Shown here piece by piece: positions 41,444 through 50,348 of a stretch of DNA of 64,000 nucleotides (position 1 is its first letter; every line of letters begins with the position of its first letter). The translations under genes and the position numbers were made by a program. This DNA is from SOIA01 sp964348015 (GTDB lineage: Bacteria > Acidobacteriota > Aminicenantia > Aminicenantales > Aminicenantaceae), in the NCBI GenBank assembly GCA_964348015.1, contig CAYGBC010000050.1, forward strand, positions 248,001 through 312,000, read 5' to 3'. The notes beneath the pieces were generated by a model. It saw only the letters and a program-made list of their open reading frames with translations, ran no database searches and was not told the origin of the DNA.

Positions 41444-43000
41444 ATGGCAAAGATTACCATAGATGAAAAACCGATAGATATCGAGGAAGGCACCACTGTT
41501 CTCAAGGCCGCAGAGACAGCGGGGATATCCATCCCTCATCTGTGTTATCATGACGCTTTTCCGCCGGAAGGCAGTTGCCGTATATGTCTGGTTGAGATCG
41601 AGGGATTGCCCAAGCTTGAGCTGGCGTGTTCGACTCAGGTCCGGGAGGGGATGAAAGTTTTGACTCAGAGTGAAAAAGTCGTTGAAGCGAGGAAAGGCGT
41701 GTTGGAGTTCCTGCTCGCTGAGCATCCTCTGGATTGTCCGATTTGCGACAAGGCCGGTGACTGCAAACTCCAGGATTATTACGATGAATACGGCCTCTTC
41801 GAAAGCCAGTTTAAGGAATCCAAAGAAAAGAGAGAGAAGACGGATAAAATCGGAAAATCCCTTATCCATGATGAAGAAAGATGCATCCTCTGCCGGCGGT
41901 GTGTCCGTTTTTTAGCGGAAATCACCAAAACACAGGAGTTGGGCGTTTTTGAGAGAGGTGTTCACTCAAGAGTGAATATATACGACCTCACTCCAGTCGA
42001 TAACAACTATTCGGGTAATCTTGCTCAGATCTGTCCTGTGGGGGCTATTACAGACGAAGATTTCAGGTTTAAGACGCGAAGCTGGTTTTTAAAAAAAGGT
42101 GAGTCGATCTGCCCATTGTGCAGCCGCGGGTGCAACATCACGATCGAGTACCATCCGGGTTTTTCCCACTTCGGAGTTCCCAGAAGAGTGTACAGGATAC
42201 AGTCCCGCAAGAACCAAGAAATCAACGGTTTTTGGATTTGTGACTTGGGTCGTTATGGGCACTCGTACTTGGGTGAAAACCGTCTGGACGAGATTGTGAT
42301 AAACAATAAAGAATGGAATATCGAGCCAAATTGGGAAAATATATCCTCCTTTATCTGTCAGCAGCTGAAAAAAATAGTGGAAGGAAAGAAGGTGTCCCAG
42401 ATAGCTTTAATCCTGAACACGTGGCTGTCCAACGAGGAACTCTTCCTGATTCATAAAATCTTCAGAAATGATCAGAAATTGAACAGGATATTCTTCGCGG
42501 ACAATTCCCAAGCGGAGAAAGATGATTTTCTGCTGACCGCTGAACGGACTCCAAACAAAAAAGGGGCCCGGGAAATCGGATTTGATATCCAACCCGTGAA
42601 GCCGGGAGCTTTAGAGGACAAGACGGATATGCTGCTTGCCTTTGGCCCCTTCCTTGCAGAGAAGTTCACCGTATCTGATCTCAAGAAAGCTCTGGAAAAG
42701 ATTGAGACCAAGGTTCTTTTCAGTTCTCATGCGAATGACTTGAATTCCCTTTTCGATATCGTGTTCCCGACCGCTTTGATTGCGGAAAAGGGGGGCTCCT
42801 TGACAAATGTCGATGGGAAGATCCAGAAATTTTCACCTGCTTTTGATTCTCCGGGCGATAGCCTCCCGGAGTGGAGGATGCTTTCTGACTTGGGGAGAAA
42901 ATTTGGAGTTAATTCTTCCTTTTACGAAGGATTCACCACTCCGGAAGCCATCTTCACAGAAATCGGGAAGGCCGTTCCTTTTTTTAGAGAGCCAAAGTGA
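41444..43000 (+). CDS. nuoG: NADH-quinone oxidoreductase subunit G (short form)
   Basis: A 518-residue 75 kDa-type subunit. N-terminal 2Fe-2S site: CYHDAFPPEGSCRICLVEIEG plus a later Cys. His/Cys cluster region: EHPLDCPICDKAGDCKLQDY. Further 4Fe-4S motifs: CILCRRCVRF and CPVGAITD, then the N7-like CPLCSRGCNI. The C-terminal molybdopterin-type domain is reduced (about 270 residues instead of 500 or more), so it is a shortened NuoG. It ends in an overlap with nuoH (GTGA). Confidence 0.93.
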   Translation: MAKITIDEKPIDIEEGTTVLKAAETAGISIPHLCYHDAFPPEGSCRICLVEIEGLPKLELACSTQVREGMKVLTQSEKVVEARKGVLEFLLAEHPLDCPICDKAGDCKLQDYYDEYGLFESQFKESKEKREKTDKIGKSLIHDEERCILCRRCVRFLAEITKTQELGVFERGVHSRVNIYDLTPVDNNYSGNLAQICPVGAITDEDFRFKTRSWFLKKGESICPLCSRGCNITIEYHPGFSHFGVPRRVYRIQSRKNQEINGFWICDLGRYGHSYLGENRLDEIVINNKEWNIEPNWENISSFICQQLKKIVEGKKVSQIALILNTWLSNEELFLIHKIFRNDQKLNRIFFADNSQAEKDDFLLTAERTPNKKGAREIGFDIQPVKPGALEDKTDMLLAFGPFLAEKFTVSDLKKALEKIETKVLFSSHANDLNSLFDIVFPTALIAEKGGSLTNVDGKIQKFSPAFDSPGDSLPEWRMLSDLGRKFGVNSSFYEGFTTPEAIFTEIGKAVPFFREPK

Positions 43001-44073
43001 TTGAAATATTGATTGTATTCATCAAGATTGTGTGTGCTTTGGTCTGGTTTCTCCTTCTGACACTCTACTTGACGTGGGTCGAGAGAAAAGAGAGCGCGCT
43101 CATCCAGGACCGGATTGGCGCGAACCGGGCCTCGATCTTCGGAATTCGGATCCTCGGGCTTTTCCAGCCGTTTGCCGATGCGATTAAAATGATCTTTAAA
43201 GAAGATTTTGTTCCTCCGTTCTCCAGGAAATTTCTCCATACTCTGGCGCCGTTTGTTTCTTTTTTCTTCGTGGCCATCACCATTTCCGCGGTCCCGTTCG
43301 GTGATTCCATCAGAATCGGAGAGCGGACCATTTCCCTCCAGATACTGGACTTTAACGTCGGCCTGCTGTTCATCCTGGCCATGCTGTCCTTGGGGATTTA
43401 CGGAATTATTCTCAGCGGTTGGGCATCGAATAACAGGTACACTCTTCTCGGCGGATTGAGAGGAACGGCTCAGCTGATATCCTACGAAGTCGCGTTGGGC
43501 CTTTCTCTGATTGGCCTGATCATGATCTATCCTTCCCTGCGACTTTCCGCCATTGTGCATTATCAAGGCGAGATGATTTTTGGATTCCTTCCCAAGTGGG
43601 GAATTTTCCTCCAACCTCTCGGATTCCTCGTGTTTTTGTTCGCCGCTCTTGCGGAAACAAAGAGAGCGCCGTTCGACCTTCCCGAAGCCGAATCAGAAAT
43701 CATCGGATTTTTTGCCGAATACGGCGGTCTGAAATGGGGCCTTTTCATGATGACGGATTTCATGGAAATCATTGTGATTTCCGCATTACTCACAACGCTC
43801 TTCTTCGGAGGGTGGCAGGTCCCCTGGATGGCTGCGGACGGATTTCACTGGCCGTGGGGAGGAGAGTGGCTCTTGCCCCAATGGCTGGTCGTCGTATTTC
43901 AAGTGGCCGCTTTCAATCTGAAGGTTTTCTTTTTCTGCTGGCTTCAGATTTTAATTCGATGGACCTATCCGCGATTCCGTTATGACCAGTTAATGGATAT
44001 GGGTTGGAAATTGCTTATTCCTTTAAGCCTGGTGAACATCGTTGGAACAGGCATTGTGATGAGTATAATATAA
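42997..44073 (+). CDS. nuoH: NADH-quinone oxidoreductase subunit H
   Basis: A 358-residue membrane subunit with about eight helices; it forms the entrance to the quinone chamber. Signatures are TWVERKESALIQDRIGANRAS and the loop FAALAETKRAPFDLPEAESEIIGFFAEYGG. The GTG start overlaps the nuoG stop by two bases, and its stop shares a base with the nuoI ATG (TAATG). Confidence 0.96.
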   Translation: MIEILIVFIKIVCALVWFLLLTLYLTWVERKESALIQDRIGANRASIFGIRILGLFQPFADAIKMIFKEDFVPPFSRKFLHTLAPFVSFFFVAITISAVPFGDSIRIGERTISLQILDFNVGLLFILAMLSLGIYGIILSGWASNNRYTLLGGLRGTAQLISYEVALGLSLIGLIMIYPSLRLSAIVHYQGEMIFGFLPKWGIFLQPLGFLVFLFAALAETKRAPFDLPEAESEIIGFFAEYGGLKWGLFMMTDFMEIIVISALLTTLFFGGWQVPWMAADGFHWPWGGEWLLPQWLVVVFQVAAFNLKVFFFCWLQILIRWTYPRFRYDQLMDMGWKLLIPLSLVNIVGTGIVMSII

Positions 44074-44546
44074 TGATTAAAGCTCTGGGCTATTTCATCG
44101 AGATTATAAGGGGAAGTCTGATCACGTCTCGCCATTTCTTCGTTAATTTGTTCTTCCACATTCTCAAAGTGATGGGAATAAAAACGAAGAGAAAAGGAGC
44201 CGTGACCATTCAGTACCCTGAACAGAAAAAAGAGATCGCCACAAGGCACAGAAGCCTGCACCGGCTGATGACCGGAGAAAACGGCAAGCCAAGATGCGTG
44301 GCCTGCATGCTGTGTGCCACAGTATGCCCGTCCGAATGTATTTATGTGGAGGCGGCCGAAGACCCTGAGCTGGAGATGCAGAAATATCCCTCCAAGTTTA
44401 TCATTGATATCGGCCGCTGCTGCTTTTGTGGATTCTGTGTTGAAGCCTGTCCTGAAGACGCGATCCGGATGGATTCGGGAGAGATAGATTTCGCAGGATA
44501 CACACGCGATGACCTGGTCTATGACCTGGATAAACTCCTCAGATGA
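44073..44546 (+). CDS. nuoI: NADH-quinone oxidoreductase subunit I
   Basis: A 157-residue subunit with two 4Fe-4S clusters (N6a, N6b). Ligands are in CVACMLCATVCPSECI and CCFCGFCVEACPEDAI. An amphipathic N-terminal helix rests on the membrane. The ATG at 44073 is within the nuoH stop codon. It overlaps the following MBL-fold gene by 4 bases. nuoJ would be expected next but is absent. Confidence 0.95.
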   Translation: MIKALGYFIEIIRGSLITSRHFFVNLFFHILKVMGIKTKRKGAVTIQYPEQKKEIATRHRSLHRLMTGENGKPRCVACMLCATVCPSECIYVEAAEDPELEMQKYPSKFIIDIGRCCFCGFCVEACPEDAIRMDSGEIDFAGYTRDDLVYDLDKLLR

Positions 44547-45406
44547 CGATCGATAAGATTGCCCTTGGGCAGTTTGTGATACACGGCCTGAGAGACGGCT
44601 TTTTTCGCCTGGACGGGGGGGCGATGTTCGGAGTGGTTCCCAAGCCCCTCTGGGAGAAAAAATTCCCCTCCGATGATCAAAACCGGATTAGACTGGCTCT
44701 CAATTCCTTCCTGATTAAAAAATCTGATCTGCTCATCCTGATCGAGACTGGCATAGGGACTGATCTTGACGAGAAAATATTCAAGTATTATTCTGTAGAG
44801 AGGGAACCAGGACTCCTCGGCTCACTCCAGAGACTCGGATTTCAAGCCGGTGATATCGACATCGTGATCAACACCCATCTCCATTTCGACCACTGCGGGG
44901 GGAACACGACCAAGACCGAGAAGGGAGAAATAGTGCCGACCTTTTCCAAAGCCAAATACATCATCCAGAAGGAAGAATGGGAATACGCTCTTGCCCCGAC
45001 CGAAAGAGACAGGCCCAGTTATCTTCAACAGAACTTCCTGCCTCTGGAAAAACACGGACAGCTTCAGCTGGTGGAGGGAGACGCAGAAATCACACAAGGA
45101 GTGGAGACTGTCCGGATACGCGGGCACACTTCCAGTCATCAATGCGTGAAAGTCCAATCCTCAGGAAAAACCTTCTTTTTTCTGGGAGATTTGGTGCCCA
45201 CAACAGGGCACATCGGTTTGCCCTACATCATGAGCTACGACCTCTTTCCCCAGGAAACCCTGGAAAACAAAAAGAAAGTTTTTGACCAAGCGATCAAGGA
45301 AGACTGGATACTCGGCTTCAACCACGACCCGGATCATTATTTCGGTCAAGTTGAAAAAATCGAAGATAAATACAGGTTCAAACCTCTCAAAACGCTCAAC
45401 GTGTAA
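44543..45406 (+). CDS. MBL-fold metallo-hydrolase
   Basis: A 287-residue metallo-beta-lactamase-fold protein with the full zinc site: THLHFDHCGG at residues 111-120 (His112, His114, Asp116, His117), a further His in RIRGHTSSHQ, Asp in FLGDLVPTTG and a C-terminal FNHDPDHY. Its layout resembles lactonase/AiiA-like and other glyoxalase-II relatives. The ATG overlaps nuoI by 4 bases, so it is translated as part of the complex I operon. Substrate unknown. Its position where nuoJ-N normally lies is unusual. Confidence 0.85.
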   Translation: MTIDKIALGQFVIHGLRDGFFRLDGGAMFGVVPKPLWEKKFPSDDQNRIRLALNSFLIKKSDLLILIETGIGTDLDEKIFKYYSVEREPGLLGSLQRLGFQAGDIDIVINTHLHFDHCGGNTTKTEKGEIVPTFSKAKYIIQKEEWEYALAPTERDRPSYLQQNFLPLEKHGQLQLVEGDAEITQGVETVRIRGHTSSHQCVKVQSSGKTFFFLGDLVPTTGHIGLPYIMSYDLFPQETLENKKKVFDQAIKEDWILGFNHDPDHYFGQVEKIEDKYRFKPLKTLNV

Positions 45407-45415
45407 AAACACGTT
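45398..45415 (+). terminator. Hairpin at the end of the nuo-MBL operon
   Basis: AACGTGT (45398-45404), a 4-base loop AAAA, and ACACGTT (45409-45415) form a perfect 7-bp stem that includes the stop codon of the MBL gene. CTCATTTTC follows, a weak U-rich tail. It is plausible as the terminator of the nuo operon. A second 7-bp repeat, CCCTGTG/CACAGGG at 45430-45465, lies beyond. Confidence 0.4.
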
Positions 45416-45469
45416 CTCATTTTCACCATCCCTGTGCATTGGGGAATATTTAGCTTATCACAGGGGAGC

Positions 45470-45498
45470 TTGAATATTTCATGCGCGGATGTTATAAA
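45470..45498 (+). promoter_or_regulatory. Putative promoter of the LigD-type phosphoesterase gene
   Basis: -35 TTGAAT (45470-45475), 17-base spacer, -10 TATAAA (45493-45498), about 65 bases before the ATG at 45565. Confidence 0.5.
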
Positions 45499-45564
45499 TA
45501 CACTTCGGCTTCAAATCCTCAAATTGCAGAGAATTCCCTTTATTCACACTGCCTTTAAGACAAG

Positions 45565-46029
45565 ATGAGCCTCAAAGAGTACAAGAAAAAACGAGATTTC
45601 AGCAGGACTCAGGAGCCTTCGGATTCCAAGGCGAAAAAGGGAGAAGGATTGATCTATGTCATCCAGAGACATCAAGCTTCCCGTCTTCATTATGACCTTC
45701 GCCTGGAAGAGGAGGGAGTCTTGAAAAGCTGGGCGATTCCCAAATCACCTCCAGAGGAAGCAGGAGTGAGACGGCTGGCCGTTCAAACTGAAGACCACCC
45801 CTTAGGATACGAGGATTTCGAAGGGATCATCCCGGAGGGCGAGTACGGAGCCGGAACCGTCAAGACCTGGGATAAGGGAATCTATTCTGTGCTCGAATCC
45901 GATTCGGCCAAGAGAATCATCGAGATTAAAGGAAAAAAAATCAAGGGAAAGTACGCTCTGATCAAATTGAAGCCGAAAAATCCGGATGACACAAACTGGC
46001 TTTTTTTCAAGCTTAAACAGGTCAAATGA
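45565..46029 (+). CDS. Stand-alone LigD-type 3'-phosphoesterase (PE) domain
   Basis: A 154-residue protein corresponding to the PE domain of bacterial NHEJ ligase D, which trims 3'-phosphates and 3'-ribonucleotides at DNA breaks. The active-site stretch RHQASRLHYDLRLE and QTEDHPLGYEDFEG, then IPEGEYGAGTVKTWD, are all present. It lacks the ligase and polymerase domains. No Ku gene is nearby. Stand-alone PE proteins occur in bacteria and archaea. The ATG has only a weak AAGACAAG site upstream. A 53-residue zinc-ribbon gene follows after 39 bases. Confidence 0.9.
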   Translation: MSLKEYKKKRDFSRTQEPSDSKAKKGEGLIYVIQRHQASRLHYDLRLEEEGVLKSWAIPKSPPEEAGVRRLAVQTEDHPLGYEDFEGIIPEGEYGAGTVKTWDKGIYSVLESDSAKRIIEIKGKKIKGKYALIKLKPKNPDDTNWLFFKLKQVK

Positions 46030-46068
46030 CCTGAAATTTCAGCGAAAAACAAGGAGAAAGTAAAGGAC

Positions 46069-46230
46069 ATGAAAGACGAAGAAAAAATTTCTTGCCATAT
46101 CTGCAAGAAGGAAATCCCGAAAGCCGCGGCAGTTCATTCTGAAGGAGAAGAATACGTTCTCCATTTCTGTGATGTCGGATGCCTGGATTACTGGAAAAAA
46201 GAAAAGGAAAAAAAGAGGACAGAGGAATAG
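46069..46230 (+). CDS. Small zinc-ribbon protein (DUF3330-like)
   Basis: A 53-residue gene with a strong AAGGAGAAAG site before the ATG. The peptide has SCHICKKEIP (Cys-x2-Cys), then HFCDVGCLDYW (Cys-x3-Cys) and a highly basic tail (KKEKEKKR). The two cysteine pairs 21 residues apart indicate one zinc site, as in small DUF3330/TRASH-like proteins. I recall the family only from its pattern, so the name is tentative. It lies after the LigD-type phosphoesterase and before the MacA-like exporter. The 160 bases after it contain a promoter candidate. Confidence 0.6.
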   Translation: MKDEEKISCHICKKEIPKAAAVHSEGEEYVLHFCDVGCLDYWKKEKEKKRTEE

Positions 46231-46333
46231 AGAAATCACCTGATTTACCGATCAGAATATCTGTTCAACACGCAATACAATTAATATCCTGATTTCTTTA
46301 TAAATTTTCAACTGAATCAATCAGAAAGGATGG

Positions 46334-46362
46334 GAACCTTCTGAGATTTATATTCGTATAAT
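46334..46362 (+). promoter_or_regulatory. Possible promoter of the macA-macB-like exporter operon
   Basis: A perfect -10 TATAAT is at 46357-46362, but the -35 (AACCTT, 46334-46339) is poor. The strong GGAGGAG ribosome-binding site of the adaptor gene follows 20 bases later. Confidence 0.35.
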
Positions 46363-46391
46363 CTATTGATCATTAAGGACAGGAGGAGTCC

Positions 46392-47483
46392 ATGTTTAAG
46401 AAAATATTCATCCCTCTGCTCATCATAGTCGTGATTGCGGCTGTCATTTTTTTGAAGGCCAAGAATTCCTCGAACGGAAAGGACAACGGGATCAAAATGA
46501 TCAAAGTCCAGAGAGGTGACATCGTTGAGAACGCCCTGGCCATCGGCCGGATCGTGCCGAAAATGGAAATCGCGGTCAAGTCGAAAATATCCGGTATTGT
46601 CAAGACCGTTTACGTGGAAGTCGGTGACGAAGTGAAGGTCGGGGAGCCGCTGTTGGAAATCAAACCAGACCCGACTCCCTTGGAATTTGCTGAGGCCAAG
46701 AGGAATGTCGAGATGGCGATTGTAAATCTTGAGAAGGCTGAAAACGAATACGAACGAATGGAAAAATTATTGAACGACAACCTGGTTTCCCAGCAAGAAT
46801 ATGATGCCGCTGAAAACGAATACAAGCAGCTCCAACTGAGAGTGAAAATCGCCCGGGAAAGACTCGCATTGATCGAAGAGGGGAGGACAAAGATTGCTGA
46901 CCGCCAGGTGGATACAATCCTAAAATCTTCTGTGGCCGGAACGGTTCTCGAGCGGAGAGTCAACGAGGGAGACCCAGTCGTCCCGCTGACCTCATACCAG
47001 GCCGGTACGGAGCTTCTTCTTCTGGCCAATATGGATAATCTGATTTTCAAAGGAACCGTAGACGAGATCGACGTGGGCAAACTCGAGGTGGGAATGATGG
47101 CTGAATTGAAAATAGGCGCAATCCCAGACGAAAAGATAATCGGTCAACTGACAAAAATTTCACCCAAAGCCAAACAGCAGGATAATGCCACTCTTTTTGA
47201 TGTGGAGATCGAGATCACGCAAAGAGGAGAAAAGATGATCAGAGCCGGATATTCTGCGAATGCGGAGCTGGTCATCAACAAAGCCGAGAACACTCTCTTC
47301 ATTCCGGAGAGGTTGGTCGAATTTAACAACGAGCAGACCTTCGTTGAAGTCATGGATGAAAACGGCGAGATCATCAAAAAAGAGGTGAAAATCGGGCTCA
47401 GCGATGGGATCAGCGTGGAGATTCAAGAAGGATTGGAGGAAGGAGAAGAGGTTGTTGAGAGACCTCCAAAGGAAATTGAATAG
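46392..47483 (+). CDS. MacA/HlyD-type periplasmic adaptor
   Basis: A 363-residue membrane-fusion protein. An N-terminal helix (FIPLLIIVVIAAVIFL) anchors it. The lipoyl/barrel-sandwich halves are VKSKISGIVKTVYVEVGDEVKVGEPLLEI and ILKSSVAGTVLERRVNEGDPV; between them a coiled-coil hairpin spans about residues 90-160. The beta-barrel and membrane-proximal domains follow. It would link an inner-membrane ABC exporter to an outer-membrane channel; no TolC-type gene is seen in the window. It heads a cluster with two FtsX-type permeases and an ATPase. Confidence 0.9.
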   Translation: MFKKIFIPLLIIVVIAAVIFLKAKNSSNGKDNGIKMIKVQRGDIVENALAIGRIVPKMEIAVKSKISGIVKTVYVEVGDEVKVGEPLLEIKPDPTPLEFAEAKRNVEMAIVNLEKAENEYERMEKLLNDNLVSQQEYDAAENEYKQLQLRVKIARERLALIEEGRTKIADRQVDTILKSSVAGTVLERRVNEGDPVVPLTSYQAGTELLLLANMDNLIFKGTVDEIDVGKLEVGMMAELKIGAIPDEKIIGQLTKISPKAKQQDNATLFDVEIEITQRGEKMIRAGYSANAELVINKAENTLFIPERLVEFNNEQTFVEVMDENGEIIKKEVKIGLSDGISVEIQEGLEEGEEVVERPPKEIE

Positions 47484-47565
47484 TGCATCTGACTCGATGT
47501 GGACTTAAGTTCAATGTCTCAGACACTCCTCCATATGTTTCACCAAGTCCATTGAGGTTGCGGCA

Positions 47566-48798
47566 ATGAAATCCTTCATGTTTCTCTCCCAGTTTCTCAG
47601 AGACATGCGTTCTCAGAAAGTGAGAACTTTCCTGACGATTTTTGGGATCACCTGGGGGACCATCTCAGTCGTCCTGCTCCTTGCGTTTGGCGTAGGAATG
47701 GAAAAGCAGATGGACAAGAACATGCACGGCCTGGGAGAAGGAATCATGATCATCTGGCCGGGCCGGACGAGTGTGGCGTATGAAGGGTTGAGTAAAGGCC
47801 GGCCTCTGCGATTCCGAGAAGAAGATGCTTTTCTCGTTGAGCAGGAGATTCCCCAGATCAAGCAATCCTGTCCTGAATATACCGGATGGGGAATCAAATT
47901 GAAGTACGGGAAGAATGCTTATTCGTGCGTCATGAAGGGCATTTATCCTGTGTATTCGGACATAAGGAACGTCATTCCGCGGAGAGGGGGGCGGTTCATC
48001 AATGATACAGACATTTCACAAAAAAGACGAACCATATTCATCGGGTTTAGCGTCAAAGAGGAGCTGTTCAAGGAGAAGGAGGCTGTCGGAAAATATGTCC
48101 ATGTCAACGGTGTTCCGTTTCAGGTGATCGGTGTTCTGATCGAAAAGACGCAGAATTCTTCGTACAACAGTCGAGATGAATACGCCGCTTTTATTCCCGC
48201 CACGACTTTCGCGTCTTTCTTCGGCTCAAAATACATCAGCAATTTTGTTGTTCAGGCCTATGACCCCTTCAAGAATGAATACATCGAGAAACAGATTCTT
48301 CAGGTGCTCGGTAAAAAATATAAGTTTCATCCAGAGGATACAGAGGCACTCGCTGTCTGGGACACGATGGAAGGAGAAAAGATCACCAGTTCGATCATGA
48401 TCGGGTTCAACATTTTCCTCGGAATCGTCGGAGCCTTTACGCTGATTGTGGGAAGCATAGGCGTCTCGAACATCATGAATGTAGTCGTCGAGGAGAGGAC
48501 AAGGGAAATCGGACTGAAGATGGCTTTGGGGGCTAAAAAAAGATTTGTCCTGGCTCAGTTTCTATTCGAGACCCTGTTGATCACCTTGGTCGGGGGCGCT
48601 TTGGGGATTACTTTTTCTTACTTAATCGTTTCCGTATTCCCGACAACCGGTATCGAGGAATTCATCGGAAAGCCGACTTTTTCATTGACCATAGGACTCA
48701 TCACCGCTGCTCTTTTAGGTATGATCGGATTGATCTCTGGATGGGGACCTGCGCGCCGGGCCTCGAACCTTCACCCAGTGGAGGCGCTCAGGTCTTAG
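47566..48798 (+). CDS. MacB-type ABC permease, first copy
   Basis: A 410-residue FtsX-family permease with four helices: one N-terminal (TFLTIFGITWGTISVVLLLAFGVG) and three C-terminal. A MacB-like periplasmic domain of about 220 residues lies between, and GSIGVSNIMNVVVEERTREIGLKMALGAKKR is the cytoplasmic coupling region. It lacks an ATPase domain. The second permease follows 9 bases after it and is similar in layout. Confidence 0.9.
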   Translation: MKSFMFLSQFLRDMRSQKVRTFLTIFGITWGTISVVLLLAFGVGMEKQMDKNMHGLGEGIMIIWPGRTSVAYEGLSKGRPLRFREEDAFLVEQEIPQIKQSCPEYTGWGIKLKYGKNAYSCVMKGIYPVYSDIRNVIPRRGGRFINDTDISQKRRTIFIGFSVKEELFKEKEAVGKYVHVNGVPFQVIGVLIEKTQNSSYNSRDEYAAFIPATTFASFFGSKYISNFVVQAYDPFKNEYIEKQILQVLGKKYKFHPEDTEALAVWDTMEGEKITSSIMIGFNIFLGIVGAFTLIVGSIGVSNIMNVVVEERTREIGLKMALGAKKRFVLAQFLFETLLITLVGGALGITFSYLIVSVFPTTGIEEFIGKPTFSLTIGLITAALLGMIGLISGWGPARRASNLHPVEALRS

Positions 48799-48807
48799 GA
48801 GCAGAGA

Positions 48808-50055
48808 ATGAAGCTCATCACTCTTTTCCGGCTGTTCTACAGGGAGCTCAAAAGCCAGAAGAAGAGGATCACTCTGACCATATTCGCCTTGGCCTGGGGC
48901 ACTTTTTCGATAGTCATCCTCCTCGCTTTCGGTGAAGGGCTGAAGAGGCAGATGATTAAAGCCATGCACGGTCTTGGAGATGGGATATGCATCGTCTATG
49001 CCGGTCAGACATCAAAGCCCTATAAAGGCCTGGGAAAAGGGCGGGTGATCAGACTTCAGCTGGATGATGTGGAACTGCTCCGCAGCAGGGTTTCCGGGAT
49101 CGCACTCATCAGTCCGGAGAATGACCGCTCCCGGAACAACATGACCTATGAACGCAAAAGCCTTTCAGAGCGAGTCATCGGAGTGTACCCGGATTTTGAA
49201 GATTTGCGCGGTTATAATCCGGATAGAAACAGCCGGTTCATCAATGACCTGGATATTTTGAACAAGAAGAGGGTTGTTTTCTTGGGCACGGAGTTGAAGA
49301 AGAGGCTTTTTGAGGATGAAGAAGCCGTCGGAAAGACGATTCTGATCAACCGCATTCCGTTTTTGGTGATCGGAGTCATGGTGGACAAGATGCAGAACAG
49401 TATGTACAACGGTGCAGATGTGGATAAAGCCGCCATCCCGTACTCGGCCTTCAAAACGATTTATGGAGATAAATACCTGCACCGGCTGATCTATAGACCA
49501 GAAGATCTCTCCCAAGCGGAGATGGTCAAAGATGAAGTTTTCAAAGTGCTGTCCCAGAAGTACAAATTCGACCCCACGGATAAACAGGCGCTCGAGATCT
49601 GGGATATGGTGGAAGAGGAAAAACTGATGAGAAACATTTTCCTCGGTCTGGAAATCTTCATGGGCGTCATCGGCGGGCTCACGTTGATCGTTGCGGGGGT
49701 GGGTGTGGCCAATATCATGTATGTTTCCGCAAAAAAAAGGACCAAAGAGATAGGAATCAAGATGGCGCTCGGAGCCAAAAAAAGACACGTCCTTCTCCAG
49801 TTCATTTCTGAAGCTCTGATGATCTCCTTTATCGGGGGAGGCGCAGGCGTCTTGTTCTCTTTTATCATAGTGGAGACCTTTCAAGCTCTTCCCTTACAAG
49901 GGGAGGTGGCGGATATTCTGGCCCATCCGGTCATCTCTTTGAAGATAATGGTATTAACCGCTTTCATCCTGAGTATTATCGGCTTTCTTGCGGGAATATT
50001 CCCGGCACGGAGAGCGGCCTCAGCCAAGCCCGTAGAGGCTTTGAGGTACGAATAA
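48808..50055 (+). CDS. MacB-type ABC permease, second copy
   Basis: A 415-residue FtsX-family permease paralogous to the preceding one. The N-terminal helix ITLTIFALAWGTFSIVILLAFGEG, periplasmic domain (MGLGDGICIVYAG-like opening, INDLDILNKKRVVFLG) and GVANIMYVSAKKRTKEIGIKMALGAKKR are all recognisable. It probably forms a heterodimer with the first copy. A GGAGCAGAG site precedes the ATG. The ATPase gene is 293 bases downstream rather than fused. Confidence 0.9.
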   Translation: MKLITLFRLFYRELKSQKKRITLTIFALAWGTFSIVILLAFGEGLKRQMIKAMHGLGDGICIVYAGQTSKPYKGLGKGRVIRLQLDDVELLRSRVSGIALISPENDRSRNNMTYERKSLSERVIGVYPDFEDLRGYNPDRNSRFINDLDILNKKRVVFLGTELKKRLFEDEEAVGKTILINRIPFLVIGVMVDKMQNSMYNGADVDKAAIPYSAFKTIYGDKYLHRLIYRPEDLSQAEMVKDEVFKVLSQKYKFDPTDKQALEIWDMVEEEKLMRNIFLGLEIFMGVIGGLTLIVAGVGVANIMYVSAKKRTKEIGIKMALGAKKRHVLLQFISEALMISFIGGGAGVLFSFIIVETFQALPLQGEVADILAHPVISLKIMVLTAFILSIIGFLAGIFPARRAASAKPVEALRYE

Positions 50056-50348
50056 CATGATGACAATACGCGGAAATGGCTTTGTTCCCTTCAGATTTTT
50101 TGCGCCATTCCTTCACCATCCTTCTCGGCGCCTGCGTAACTCCGCATGCCAATCCTGCCACTTCAAACTTGATAGCCGTTCTAGATCGATTTCTATGAGA
50201 TTGATTCTTTCGTGCTCAGACATACTCAGCGGCCGATTCGATCGGCTTCCCTCGAAGGATGATTCGAGAAGGCTAAATCTTCAAGGTCGCTTCATCCATT
50301 CCCGCGTATTTGACTCTCACAATTCAAAAGGAATCTAGGAGTTTGACC
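50056..50348. other. 293-base non-coding interval inside the exporter cluster
   Basis: This interval separates the second permease from its presumed ATPase. It holds a perfect palindrome GCCGATTCGATCGGC (about 50232-50246) and several 6-base inverted segments. On the minus strand a 36-codon frame encodes a basic peptide ending QDWHAELRRRREGW (about 50108-50218), which I cannot assign. The lack of codon structure and an ATPase that should be adjacent suggest an insertion or remnant here. Confidence 0.4.

Noticed and set aside
45430..45465. CCCTGTG/CACAGGG repeat as the nuo terminator
   Set aside because: The loop is 22 bases and there is no U-tract; the closer AACGTGT/ACACGTT hairpin is the better candidate.
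50108..50218. A 36-codon minus-strand frame ending in a basic peptide in the exporter cluster gap
   Set aside because: Too short and without a convincing ribosome-binding site or family; noted only as part of the interval.
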